From positions 620,001-684,000 of the forward strand of contig CAVPCW010000011.1 of assembly GCA_963702555.1 (NCBI GenBank): DNA of 64,000 bases, given 5' to 3'. This document shows positions 54,277-63,258 of the stretch, in pieces. The position numbers were made by a program, and so were the translations under genes. This stretch comes from CAMFLJ01 sp963702555. Lineage in GTDB: Bacteria; Actinomycetota; Acidimicrobiia; Acidimicrobiales; Acidimicrobilacustridaceae. Numbering within the stretch: position 1 is the stretch's first letter; each line of letters starts with the position of its first letter. A model generated the notes under the pieces. The model had not been told where the DNA came from. It did no database searches and saw only the letters and a list, made by a program, of their open reading frames with translations.

Positions 54277-55479
54277 TCAGCCACAGCTCTGAGGCGGCGT
54301 CCCCCAGCTCGGCTCGGGCTCGGCCGGTCCGGCCGATCCGGTGGACCCGTCGGCGGGCAGGGCACCGGCGGCGAGCTCGGTGAGGGCCCGGGCGAAGGTG
54401 TCGGGCTCCTCGAAGAAGGGGAAGTGGCTGCTGTTCTCGAACCACAGCAGCCGGTGGGGGCCGGAGATGGCGGGCATCAGCGCCTCGGCCAGTGGCCACG
54501 GGGTGTCGAAGTCGTGGTGGCCCTGGAAGACGTAGACGGGCACAGGTAGGTCGCGGGCGACCGCGGCAGCGTCCCACGCCAGCACGGCCGGGTCGTCGAA
54601 CAGCGCCTGGGAGAGCTCGAGCCCGGCCCACCAGCGGTCGGTCCGGTCCCGGTAGGCGGGGCTGTCGAGGATCGCCTCCACCACGGGGTCGTCGCTCGTG
54701 GCGCCCCAGACCTCGCCGCCGAAGTTCCCGGTCCAGCAGGCCGTGACCTCGAAGCCGTCGAGGCCCGGCCGGGCCGGGCACCCGGCGTAGGAGAGGTCGT
54801 CGAGCGGCGGGCCGACGCACGTCAGCTGGCTCGTCGCGGTGGCGTTGCCCTCCGCCGTCGCCTGGGCCAGGGCGAAGGCGTAGCTGCCCTGCTCGTTGGC
54901 CACGACGTCGGTGACCTGGCCCACGCCGACGAAGCCGGCGTAGCGGTCCGGGTGGGTGCGCACCAGGTCGAGGCCGATCATCGTGCCCATCGAGTGGCCC
55001 ATCACGTAGACCGCCCGCCCGGGCTCGGCGTCGAGGTGGTCGAGCACGGCCTGGCGGATCGTGTCGGCGTCGTCGACGAGCTGGTCGAGGGTGATGGTCT
55101 CGGGGTCGACACCGGGGGAGTACGACAGCCCGGCGCCGCGCTGGTCGTAGTTCACCGTGACGAAGCGGTCCTCGAGCTCGGGCATCGTCTCGTGGAGCAG
55201 GTCGATCATGGCGAAGCCCGGCCCACCGTGGATCACCAGCAGGAGCGGCGCGCCGGCGTCGTCCCCGCGCACCTCGACCGCCTGGTCGACCCCGTTGACC
55301 GGGAGGGTGGTGAGCCACTCCACGGCACCGTCCGCCGACGCCGTGGCGCGGCTGGTGGTCGGGGCCGAGGCGTCGCTGCCCGGCGACGTGGAGCTGCAGG
55401 CCGCGGCGAGCGTGATGACGAGCCCGACGGCGAGGGCGGTCAGCAGCCGTCCGCTCGTCCGCCTTCGCCTCGTGGCCAT
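54277..55479 (-). CDS. exported alpha/beta hydrolase lipoprotein (proline iminopeptidase-like)
   Basis: A 400-residue exported enzyme. The signal peptide (LLTALAVGLVITLAAAC) ends with a lipobox-like AAAC, followed by a Ser/Thr linker. The catalytic domain has the oxyanion motif HGGPGFAM, YDQRGAGLSYSPG, nucleophile GHSMGT, the Asp in FQGHHDFDTPW and the His in ENSSHFPFFEEP. The HGGPG and DQRGxG motifs are those of S33 peptidases. Extra Cys (TCVGPP, AGCPARPG, ACWTG) in the cap may form disulfides outside the cell. Confidence 0.88.
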   Translation of the reverse strand: MATRRRRTSGRLLTALAVGLVITLAAACSSTSPGSDASAPTTSRATASADGAVEWLTTLPVNGVDQAVEVRGDDAGAPLLLVIHGGPGFAMIDLLHETMPELEDRFVTVNYDQRGAGLSYSPGVDPETITLDQLVDDADTIRQAVLDHLDAEPGRAVYVMGHSMGTMIGLDLVRTHPDRYAGFVGVGQVTDVVANEQGSYAFALAQATAEGNATATSQLTCVGPPLDDLSYAGCPARPGLDGFEVTACWTGNFGGEVWGATSDDPVVEAILDSPAYRDRTDRWWAGLELSQALFDDPAVLAWDAAAVARDLPVPVYVFQGHHDFDTPWPLAEALMPAISGPHRLLWFENSSHFPFFEEPDTFARALTELAAGALPADGSTGSAGPAEPEPSWGTPPQSCG

Positions 55480-55590
55480 GTCCCGTCCCGTCGTCCGTGC
55501 CCGGAGCACCCACGTACGCGACGGCGCCGGACCCGCCGACCCTACCGAGCGGCCACGGGGTCGGGTCGCCGCTCGGGCCAGACTGGCGCC

Positions 55591-57267
55591 ATGTCCGAGC
55601 GCGCCCTTCCCGAGGTCACCCTCCTGACCGAGCCGTACTGGACCGGGGGCGCCGACGGCGAGCTGCGCATCTGCAGCTGCGACGACTGCGGCGCGCTGAT
55701 CCACCCTCCGGCGCCGTCGTGCCGGTGGTGCGGCTCGCTCGAGACCGGCACCACCGTCGTGAGCGGTCAGGGCACCGTCGTGGGCGTCACCGTCGACGCC
55801 CACCCGTGGGACCCTGCCTTCCCGCCGCCCTACGTGGTGGCCAACGTGGCCCTCGACGAGGACCCACGGGCGCGCATCATCTCCAACATCGTCGACGTCG
55901 AGCCCGAGGCCGCCGTCGTCGGCCTGCGGGTCGGGGTGCGCTTCGAGCACGTCGACGACGTCTGGCTGCCCGTCTTCGCCCCGATCGACGAGCCCGTGGC
56001 CACCGAGCTCCCGCCGGAGGACATCCCGGCGGGGGAGCACTGGCGCCATGTCCGGCCCATGGCCACGACCCGCAGGTTCGAGGACGACGTCGTCGTCTCC
56101 GGCATCGGCATGTCCCAGGTCGGCCGACGCCTCATGCGGGCGCCGCTGGCCCTGACCGCCGAGGCCATCACCCGGGCCATCGAGGACGCCGGCCTCGAGC
56201 GCAGCGACATCGACGGGCTCTCGACCTACCCGGGCATGGGCACCGTGCCGGGCATGGGCGAGGGCGGCATCCCCGAGGTCGCCGACGCGCTCGGCATCCA
56301 GCCCACCTGGTACAACGGCGGCCAGGACACGTTCGGGCCGTCGGGGTCTGTCATCGCCGCCATGCTCGCCGTCTCCGCCGGGCTGGCCCGCCACGTCGTG
56401 TGCTTCCGCACCGTCTGGCAGTCGACGTTCACCGAGCTCCTGCGCAGCGGCCGCATGGTCACCACCGCCCAGGCCAACGGCATCCCCGCCGGTGGCCGGG
56501 CCAGCGGCGACTGGACCTGGCTGACCCCCTACGGCGTCGGCTCGGCCGCCCTGCTCCTGGCCCTGCCCGCCTCGAACCACTTCCACCGCTACGGCACCAC
56601 CCGGGAGACCCTCGGCTGGATCGCGGTCAACGCCCGCCGGAACGCGGCCCTCAACCCCGACGCCATCTACACCGACCCGATGACGATCGACGACTACCTG
56701 GCGGCGCGGCCCATCACCACCCCCTTCGGGCTCCTCGACTGCGACATCCCCTGCGACGGCGCGGTGGCGATCATCGTCTCCGCCTCCGACACCGCCGGCG
56801 ACCTGGCGTCGATCCCCGTGCGGGTCGAGGCCGTCGGCACCCAGATCACCGAGCGGGCCTCGTTCGTGGCCAGCACCACCACCCACGAGCCCCAGAGCCT
56901 CGGCCCGGCCGCCCACCTCTGGTCACGCACCACCATGCGCCCGTCCGACGTCGACGTCGCTCAGCTCTACGACGGCTTCACCTTCAACTGCCTTTCGTGG
57001 ATCGAGGCCCTCGGATTCTGCGGCATCGGTGAGGCCAAGGACTTCCTCGACGGTGGCCACAACATCGCCCTCGACGGCGTGCTGCCCATCAACACCTCGG
57101 GCGGCCAGCTCTCGGCCGGGCGCCTCCACGGCATGGGGCTGGTGCACGAGGCGATCGTCCAGCTCAGGGGCGAGGGCGGTGCCCGCCAGGTCGCCGACGC
57201 CCGCACGGCCGTCGTCACCAGCGGTGGTCTGTCGCCGGCCGGGGCGATGCTGTTCCGCCGCGACTGA
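55591..57267 (+). CDS. DUF35-thiolase fusion protein
   Basis: A 558-residue single chain joining two partners that are usually separate. Residues 1-140 are a DUF35 protein (zinc ribbon CSCDDCGALIHPPAPSCRWCGS, OB-fold GQGTVVGVTVD, ARIISNIVD). After a linker, residues about 165-558 are a SCP-x/Ltp2-type thiolase (VVSGIGMSQVGRR at the start; LPINTSGGQLSAGRLHGMGLVHEAI at the end). The usual nucleophile Cys position reads FGPSGSVIAAM, so Ser/Gly replaces Cys, as in thiolase-fold retro-aldolases. TheCAGACT-N6-ATG arrangement suggests a leaderless start. The downstream CoA ligase gene has its own promoter. Confidence 0.9.
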   Translation: MSERALPEVTLLTEPYWTGGADGELRICSCDDCGALIHPPAPSCRWCGSLETGTTVVSGQGTVVGVTVDAHPWDPAFPPPYVVANVALDEDPRARIISNIVDVEPEAAVVGLRVGVRFEHVDDVWLPVFAPIDEPVATELPPEDIPAGEHWRHVRPMATTRRFEDDVVVSGIGMSQVGRRLMRAPLALTAEAITRAIEDAGLERSDIDGLSTYPGMGTVPGMGEGGIPEVADALGIQPTWYNGGQDTFGPSGSVIAAMLAVSAGLARHVVCFRTVWQSTFTELLRSGRMVTTAQANGIPAGGRASGDWTWLTPYGVGSAALLLALPASNHFHRYGTTRETLGWIAVNARRNAALNPDAIYTDPMTIDDYLAARPITTPFGLLDCDIPCDGAVAIIVSASDTAGDLASIPVRVEAVGTQITERASFVASTTTHEPQSLGPAAHLWSRTTMRPSDVDVAQLYDGFTFNCLSWIEALGFCGIGEAKDFLDGGHNIALDGVLPINTSGGQLSAGRLHGMGLVHEAIVQLRGEGGARQVADARTAVVTSGGLSPAGAMLFRRD

Positions 57268-57328
57268 CCGACGTCGCTCGAGAGGTTTCGGACCTCGATC
57301 CGAGGATGCCCGGTAGTACCGTCCGGCG

Positions 57329-58892
57329 ATGCTCCAGTTCCCGTCGACCTACGCCGCCACTGCCCCCGACCGACTCGCCGTCGCTGTCGGCGCCACCGGC
57401 ACGGCGCTCACGTACGCGGAGCTCGAGGACCGGTCGAACCGTGTCGCTCACGTCCTGCGGGCGGAGGGGCTCGGGGTCGGCGACCACGTGGCGATGCTCC
57501 TCGAGAACCGCACCGAGTTCTTCGAGGTCATGTGGGCGGGGATGCGGGCCGGCATCCACGTCACCCCGATCAACTGGCACCTCAACCCGGCCGAGGTCGC
57601 CTACATCGTCAACGACTGCGGGGCGGCGCTGCTGTTCGGGTCGTCCGAGCTGCTCGCCCACCTCGGCGACGACGTCGCGCTCCCGCCGGAGCGGCGCATC
57701 GCCGTGGGCGCCCCGATGCCCGGTCTGCGTGACTACGAGACCCTGCTCGCCACCAGTTCGCCCGAGCCCATCGCCGACCAGTGCGAGGGCGCCTACATGT
57801 TCTATTCGTCGGGCACGACCGGTCGTCCGAAGGGCATCCTCTCGCCGAACATCGGGGGCGAGATCGGTCAGCCCAACTCGTTCGTCGGGCTGATGCAGTT
57901 CATGTTCGGGTTCACCGAGGAGTCCGTCTACCTCTCGCCGTCGCCGCTCTACCACGCGGCCCCTGCGGGCTGGACCACCGGCGCCCACCGGCTCGGCGCC
58001 TCGACCGTGGTGATGGAGCGCTTCGACCCCATCGAGACCCTCGAGCTCATCCAGCGGCACCGGGTGACCCATGTGCAGTTCGTGCCCACCCACATGGTGC
58101 GGCTGCTCAAGCTGCCCGAGGAGGTGCGCAACCGCTACGACCTCTCCAGCCTCGAGTACGTCATCCACGCCGCCGCGCCGTGCCCGCCCGAGGTCAAGAA
58201 GGCCTTCATCGAGTGGGTCGGACCCAAGGTGCACGAGTACTACTCGGGCAGCGAGGGAATGGGCTTCTGCGTCATCGGACCCGAGGAGTGGCTCGCCCAC
58301 CCCGGCTCGGTGGGCAAGTCGCTGATGGGCCCGGTGCACATCGTCGACGCCGACGGCAACGAGGTCGGCCCCCGGGTCGAGGGCCAGGTGTTCTTCGAGC
58401 CGCCGTCGCGGGTCGAGTACCACGGCGACCCGGAGAAGACGAAGGAAGCCTTCAACGACCGGGGTTGGGGCACCCTCGGCGACATCGGCTGGGTCGACGA
58501 GGAGGGGTACCTCTACCTCACCGACCGCGTCTCCAACATGATCATCTCGGGCGGCGTGAACATCTACCCCCGCGAGATCGAGGACATCCTCATCGGGCAC
58601 CCCGGCATCGCCGACGCCGCCGTGATCGGGGTGCCCCACCCCGACTTCGGTGAGTCGGTGCGGGCCATCGTCGAGCCCGAGGGCCCGGTCGACGACGAGG
58701 ACGACTTCGCCCGCGACGTCATCGAGTACTGCCGGGCCAACCTGAGCCGGTTCAAGTGCCCCACCAGCGTCGCCATCGTGGGCACGCTGCCTCGGCTCCA
58801 GACCGGGAAGATCTCCAAGCGGCTCTTCGACGACTGGCTGCGCCAGCCCTACCCCGACGGGCGTGATCGTCGAGAGCGACCTCGCCGACTGA
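57329..58892 (+). CDS. AMP-dependent acyl-CoA synthetase, frameshift near the C-terminus
   Basis: About 520 residues of the ANL superfamily: MFYSSGTTGRPKGIL (P-loop), YYSGSEGMGFCVI, GTLGDIGWVDEEGYLYLTDR and the catalytic Lys in LQTGKISKRLFDDW. It resembles FadD-type enzymes for bulky acids. One extra base near 58861 removes the stop: the natural end reads PDGVIVESDLAD and stops at 58890-58892, whereas the frame as given runs on without meaning for 400 codons into the antisense of the next gene. TACCGT 6 bases before ATG 57329 suggests leaderless transcription. Confidence 0.9.
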
Positions 58893-58906
58893 CCGACCGG
58901 CCGGCC

Positions 58907-60112
58907 TCAGGCGGGGGAGTGCACCGGGAGGCCGAGCAGCTCCGCGGCGTTGCCCCGCATGATCAGGTCGATCGAGTGCTGGTCGAAGCCGTGGTCGTCG
59001 GCCAGCTCGTCGACGTAGGCCGCCGGGTCGGCGAGGCCTTCGCCATGGGGCCAGTCGGAGCCGAACAGGATGCGCTCGACGCCGAGGACGTCGGCCAGCT
59101 TCGACAGGTCGTCCTCGTAGTACGGGGCGATCCAGAGCTGGCGCCGCAGCGCGTCGACCGGGTCCTCGGCGAACGCCCACGGGCGCTGGTTCTTCATCTT
59201 CTTCATGAGTTTCAGCAGGCTGTGCACCCAGTCCGAGCCGTTCTCGATGCTCATGACCTTCAGCGTGGGGTGGCGGGTGAACACCCCGTCGACGAGGAGG
59301 CTGGCGAAGGTGTCCTGGATGGCCCGGTCGGCCACCAGCGCGTGCTGGAGCGGGCTGGGGTTCAGGAACGGGGCGAACTCGTCGGGCCCGCCCCATGCGG
59401 CCACGAGCGACGCGTGGTAGCCGCTGTCGGCGAGGTGGAAGGCGACGGGCACGCCTGTTCCGGCGATGTACGCCCACACGGGGTCGTGGTCGGGATGGCC
59501 GAACGACCGGCCTTCGGGCCCGCCGGTGGGGACCGGAGCGGGGCGGATGCTCAGCACCCGGGCGCCGAGCCCGACCACCCGCTCGACCTCGGCGATCGCG
59601 GCGGCGGGGTCGGCGAGGGAGATCATCGGGGCGGCGATGATGCGGTCGTCGTAGGAGTAGCCCCAGTCGTCCTCCAGCCACCGGTTGAAGGCGGTGAGGC
59701 TCGCCGTGGTGGCGTCGACGTCGAAGCGCAGGGCCTGCTCGACCCCGCACCCGAGGGTGGGGAACAGCACGACGGCGTCGAGGCCCTGCTCGTCCATCAC
59801 GGCCAGGCGGGCCTCGCGGCCCTGGTAGGCGGCGGAGAGCGGCTCGACCCTCATCAGGGTGCGAGGGTCGACGTCGTCGGGGATCTGACCCCGGAACATC
59901 AGGTCGTTGCACCCGGGGACGATCACGGGGTCGAACGTGGGGTTGGGGATGAAGCGGTTGAGCTTCCCGCCGATCAGCACCTCGACGCGCTTGCCGTCGC
60001 GCACCACCCGCACGCCGCGGTCCTTGAACGCCGGATCGAGGTGCCGGGTGAACGCGTCGAGCGACTCGTAGTAGTGATTGTCTGAATCGATCGGCCGGCC
60101 GGGTTGGCTCAT
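58907..60112 (-). CDS. metal-dependent amidohydrolase (COG2159)
   Basis: A 401-residue TIM-barrel enzyme related to the protein at 22940. Metal motifs: IDSDNHYYESLDAF at the start, VAFHLADSGYHAS in the middle and FGSDWPHGEGLADPAAY at the end; RQLWIAPYYEDDLSKL is shared with its relative. It converges on the CoA ligase gene with 14 bases between and is divergent from the molybdoenzyme gene. Substrate unknown. Confidence 0.88.
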   Translation of the reverse strand: MSQPGRPIDSDNHYYESLDAFTRHLDPAFKDRGVRVVRDGKRVEVLIGGKLNRFIPNPTFDPVIVPGCNDLMFRGQIPDDVDPRTLMRVEPLSAAYQGREARLAVMDEQGLDAVVLFPTLGCGVEQALRFDVDATTASLTAFNRWLEDDWGYSYDDRIIAAPMISLADPAAAIAEVERVVGLGARVLSIRPAPVPTGGPEGRSFGHPDHDPVWAYIAGTGVPVAFHLADSGYHASLVAAWGGPDEFAPFLNPSPLQHALVADRAIQDTFASLLVDGVFTRHPTLKVMSIENGSDWVHSLLKLMKKMKNQRPWAFAEDPVDALRRQLWIAPYYEDDLSKLADVLGVERILFGSDWPHGEGLADPAAYVDELADDHGFDQHSIDLIMRGNAAELLGLPVHSPA

Positions 60113-60212
60113 CGCAGGCCCCTCGTCTGTGCTGCATCCCCTCGCCTCACCGATGGAGACGATGGAGATGGTTTACCAGCGGCGCACCCGTGCCGCTCGG
60201 GGGGGAGTGACC

Positions 60213-62318
60213 ATGACGGACACGAGGCTCGTCTCGACCTTCTGTCGGATCTGCGAGCCGCTGTGCCCGCTCGTCGCCGAGGTCGACGCCGACGAGACCG
60301 TGGTGGCGATCCATCCGGACCGTGACCACCCCGCGGGCGCCGGCTTCGCGTGCCACAAGGGCACCGGCTTCGCGGCGGTGCACCACGACCCGGACCGGCT
60401 CGACCATCCGCTGCGCCGGACCAACGCCAAGACCGAGTCGCCGGCGACGTTCGAGCGGGTCTCGTGGGACGACGCCATCGGGGAGATCGGCGAGCGGCTG
60501 CGTTCCCTCCGCGAGCAGCACGGGCCCGAGGCCGTCGGCGCCTACTGGGGGAACCCGCTGGCCTACACGTCGTCCGGCATCCCGACCGTCTTCCTGTTCT
60601 GGGCGAAGATGCAGTCGACCCGGCTGTTCGGCGGCCTCACCCAGGACCTCTCCAACAAGTTCGCGGCCATGGATGCCATGGTCGGCGCCGAGAGCATCTT
60701 CCCGGTCCCCGACCTCCAGCACACCGACCACCTGCTCCTGCTCGGCAGCGACCCGAGCGGCGGCCACCTCACCGCCGCCTCGGTGCCCAACGCCCTCGAC
60801 GCCGTCCGGGCCATCGGTGAGCGGGGAGGGTCGGTCACCTTCGTGAACCCCCGCCGCCTCCGAGCGGTGGAGCTCGGCCTGGGCGAGCACCTGCAGATCC
60901 GCCCCGACACCGACCTCTATCTCCTCGCCGCGCTCCTCACCGAGCTCGACCGCCTCGGCGGGTGGGACGACGACGTGCTCGCCGCCCACGCCCGCAACGT
61001 CGAGGGCCTGCGGGCGTTCATCGCGCCCTTCGACGCCGACTCCGTCGCCGCGGTCACCGGGCTCGACCCCGAGGCGATCCGCCGGGAGGCCCGCGCCTTC
61101 GCCGAGTCGCCCACGGCCATCGCCCACATGGGCACCGGCGGCAACATGGGCCGGCAGGGCACGCCGGTCTACTGGCTGCTCACCATGCTCAACCTGGTCT
61201 CGGGCAACCTCGGGCGCCCGGGCGGGGGCCTGCTCAAGGGCCAGCCGCCCACCGAGCACTTCGACGAGCTCCCCGAGCGGTTCTTCGACTCTCCCGTCGG
61301 GCCGGTGCGCCACCTCTGGGGCCACGTGCCCGGCAACCTGCTCGCCGACTACGTCACCGCCCCGACCGAGCCGCTGCGGGCGCTGCTCGTGATCGGCGGC
61401 AACCCGGTCATGGCCATCCCCGGCGAGGAGCGCCTCCGCGAGGCGTTCCCCCAGCTCGAGCTCGTCGTCACCATGGACCTCTACCGCAGCGACACGGCCG
61501 AGCTGTCCGACTACGTGCTGCCCGTGAGCGACTGGCTCGAGCGGGCCGACTACCGCGGTGGCGGCCTGGCCACCGTCCCGTGGGCGCAGTACTCCGACGC
61601 GGTCGTGCCGGCGGTGGGGGAGCGCCGGGAGGAGTGGTGGATCCTCGCCCGGATCGAGCAGGAGCTGGGCCTGCCGTCGGTGCTCGACGACGGTGCCGAG
61701 TTCCCCCCGATGGTCCACACGGCACTGGCCGAGATGGCCGGCACCTCGGTCGAGGAGCTGCGGACGCTCCCCTCGAACACCAAGGTCCTCCCGCGGTACG
61801 AGTCACTGCGCATCGACGAGGTGGTCGCCTACAACGACGGTCGCATCGACTGCTGCCCGCCGTCGTTCGCGCCGCTGCTCGACCGGGCCAGGGCGATCTT
61901 CGCCGAGCTGAGCGCCGAGCCGGCCGACCAGCTGAAGCTGATCCAGTGGCGCAACCGCCGTCAGCACAACACCTGGGGCCGGCGCATGATGCCGAAGCTC
62001 CGCGAGGGCGAGCACGCCCGGAACCCCCTCTTCCTCCACCCCGACGACGCCGCGGCCCGCGGCCTGGTGCCCGGCGACCCCGTGGTGGTGCGCTCGGAGT
62101 GGGGCGCTGTCGAGACCGTGGTGGGCCTCGACGACGCGCTCCGCCGCGGCGTGGTGGCCTTGAGCCACGGCTACGGCGACCGGTCGAGCGACGACGATCC
62201 CGATGTCGAGGTCGGGGTGAACGTGAACCGTCTGCTCCCGTCCGGCCCGGGCAGCTACGAGCACTACAGCAGCATGGCCTTCATGGTCGGCATCCCCGTC
62301 GAGGTCGTGCCGGCCTGA
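60213..62318 (+). CDS. molybdopterin (bis-MGD) oxidoreductase
   Basis: A 701-residue enzyme of the DMSO-reductase superfamily. The N-terminal [4Fe-4S] motif is C11-x2-C14-x3-C18-x28-C47 (FCRICEPLCPLV, GFACHKG). Cofactor motifs include AYWGNPLAY, GSDPSGGH, GTGGNMGRQGTPVYWLLTMLNLVSGNLGRPGGG and VIGGNPVMAIPG; the C-terminal beta-barrel reads NPLFLHPDDAAARGLVPGDPVVVRSEWG. There is no twin-Arg signal, so it is cytoplasmic. No small or FeS partner subunits are adjacent, as in the FdhF-like 'orphan' group common in Acidimicrobiia. GTG 60207 is an alternative start. Confidence 0.9.
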   Translation: MTDTRLVSTFCRICEPLCPLVAEVDADETVVAIHPDRDHPAGAGFACHKGTGFAAVHHDPDRLDHPLRRTNAKTESPATFERVSWDDAIGEIGERLRSLREQHGPEAVGAYWGNPLAYTSSGIPTVFLFWAKMQSTRLFGGLTQDLSNKFAAMDAMVGAESIFPVPDLQHTDHLLLLGSDPSGGHLTAASVPNALDAVRAIGERGGSVTFVNPRRLRAVELGLGEHLQIRPDTDLYLLAALLTELDRLGGWDDDVLAAHARNVEGLRAFIAPFDADSVAAVTGLDPEAIRREARAFAESPTAIAHMGTGGNMGRQGTPVYWLLTMLNLVSGNLGRPGGGLLKGQPPTEHFDELPERFFDSPVGPVRHLWGHVPGNLLADYVTAPTEPLRALLVIGGNPVMAIPGEERLREAFPQLELVVTMDLYRSDTAELSDYVLPVSDWLERADYRGGGLATVPWAQYSDAVVPAVGERREEWWILARIEQELGLPSVLDDGAEFPPMVHTALAEMAGTSVEELRTLPSNTKVLPRYESLRIDEVVAYNDGRIDCCPPSFAPLLDRARAIFAELSAEPADQLKLIQWRNRRQHNTWGRRMMPKLREGEHARNPLFLHPDDAAARGLVPGDPVVVRSEWGAVETVVGLDDALRRGVVALSHGYGDRSSDDDPDVEVGVNVNRLLPSGPGSYEHYSSMAFMVGIPVEVVPA

Positions 62319-62417
62319 TCCGAGCCGTCGGCGAGACTGGTGGTGGTCGCTCAGGGGTCTGCGGCCTCGACGGCGGCCCGGACCGGGCCGCGGCGAACAC
62401 ACAGAGGAGCGTGGGGG

Positions 62418-63236
62418 ATGACCCGAGCGATCGACTGCCTGGTGAACGTGGACTTCGGTGATCGGGAGATGCCGGAGTGGATGACGCGGGTGAAGGAGGA
62501 CTACTTCGGGGGCACGTTCGCCTTCGCCAGCCCCGAGCTGAACGAGCTCCTCGAGGAGATGGACGCCCAGGGCATCGAGAAGGCCATCCTCATCAGCCAG
62601 GTCAGCCAGACCTCCGGCCGCGCGTTCGAGTTCGTGGAGGCCCGCCCCGACCGGTTCGCCCTCGGGGTCGGTGGCTTCAACCTGCTGCGCCCGATGGAGA
62701 CCGTCCGGGGCCTCGACGCCTTCGTGAAGAACCACCCGGTCGCCTACGCCTCGGTCGGCCCGAGCTTCTGGGGCGACGGCAACTACAACCCGACCAACGC
62801 CGTCTACTGGCCGCTCTACACGAAGTGCTGCGAGCTCGACCTGCCGCTGTGCATGAACACCGGCATCCCCGGCCCGCCCCTGCCGGCCGACCCCCAGAAC
62901 CCGATCCACATCGACCGGGTCTGCTACACGTTCCCCGAGCTGCGGCTGTCGATGATCCACGGCGCCGACCCGTGGTGGGACGTCGCCGTGCGCCTCCTGC
63001 AGAAGTACGAGAACCTGCGGCTGATGACCTCGGCGTGGTCGCCGAAGCGGTTGCCCGAGTCGCTGCTCCACTTCATGCGCACCCGCGGCAAGAGCAAGGT
63101 GATGTTCGCCTCCGACTACCCGGTGCTGAAGAACGACCGGTGCATCCCCGAGGCCCTCGCCCTCGACCTCCCCGACGACGTGCGGGAGAACTGGCTCTAC
63201 AACACCGCCAACGACTTCTTCTTCGGCGGGAAGTAG
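62418..63236 (+). CDS. amidohydrolase-family protein (COG2159)
   Basis: A 272-residue smaller member. It starts RAIDCLVNVDFGDREMPEWM, where the usual DxHxH ligand motif is not evident, has LCMNTGIPGPP at the place of the middle His segment, SMIHGADPWWDVAV, and ASDYPVLKNDRCI supplying the late Asp. It may use a different metal set or none. A GAGGAGCG site precedes ATG 62418 after 99 bases from the molybdoenzyme gene; the two may be co-transcribed. Confidence 0.8.
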   Translation: MTRAIDCLVNVDFGDREMPEWMTRVKEDYFGGTFAFASPELNELLEEMDAQGIEKAILISQVSQTSGRAFEFVEARPDRFALGVGGFNLLRPMETVRGLDAFVKNHPVAYASVGPSFWGDGNYNPTNAVYWPLYTKCCELDLPLCMNTGIPGPPLPADPQNPIHIDRVCYTFPELRLSMIHGADPWWDVAVRLLQKYENLRLMTSAWSPKRLPESLLHFMRTRGKSKVMFASDYPVLKNDRCIPEALALDLPDDVRENWLYNTANDFFFGGK

Positions 63237-63258
63237 CCGCTCGGCGCTCTCCGCTCGG

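Noticed and set aside
58893..60085. A 400-codon C-terminal extension of the CoA ligase
   Set aside because: It is antisense to a clear amidohydrolase gene and arises from loss of the stop codon by a one-base insertion near 58861.
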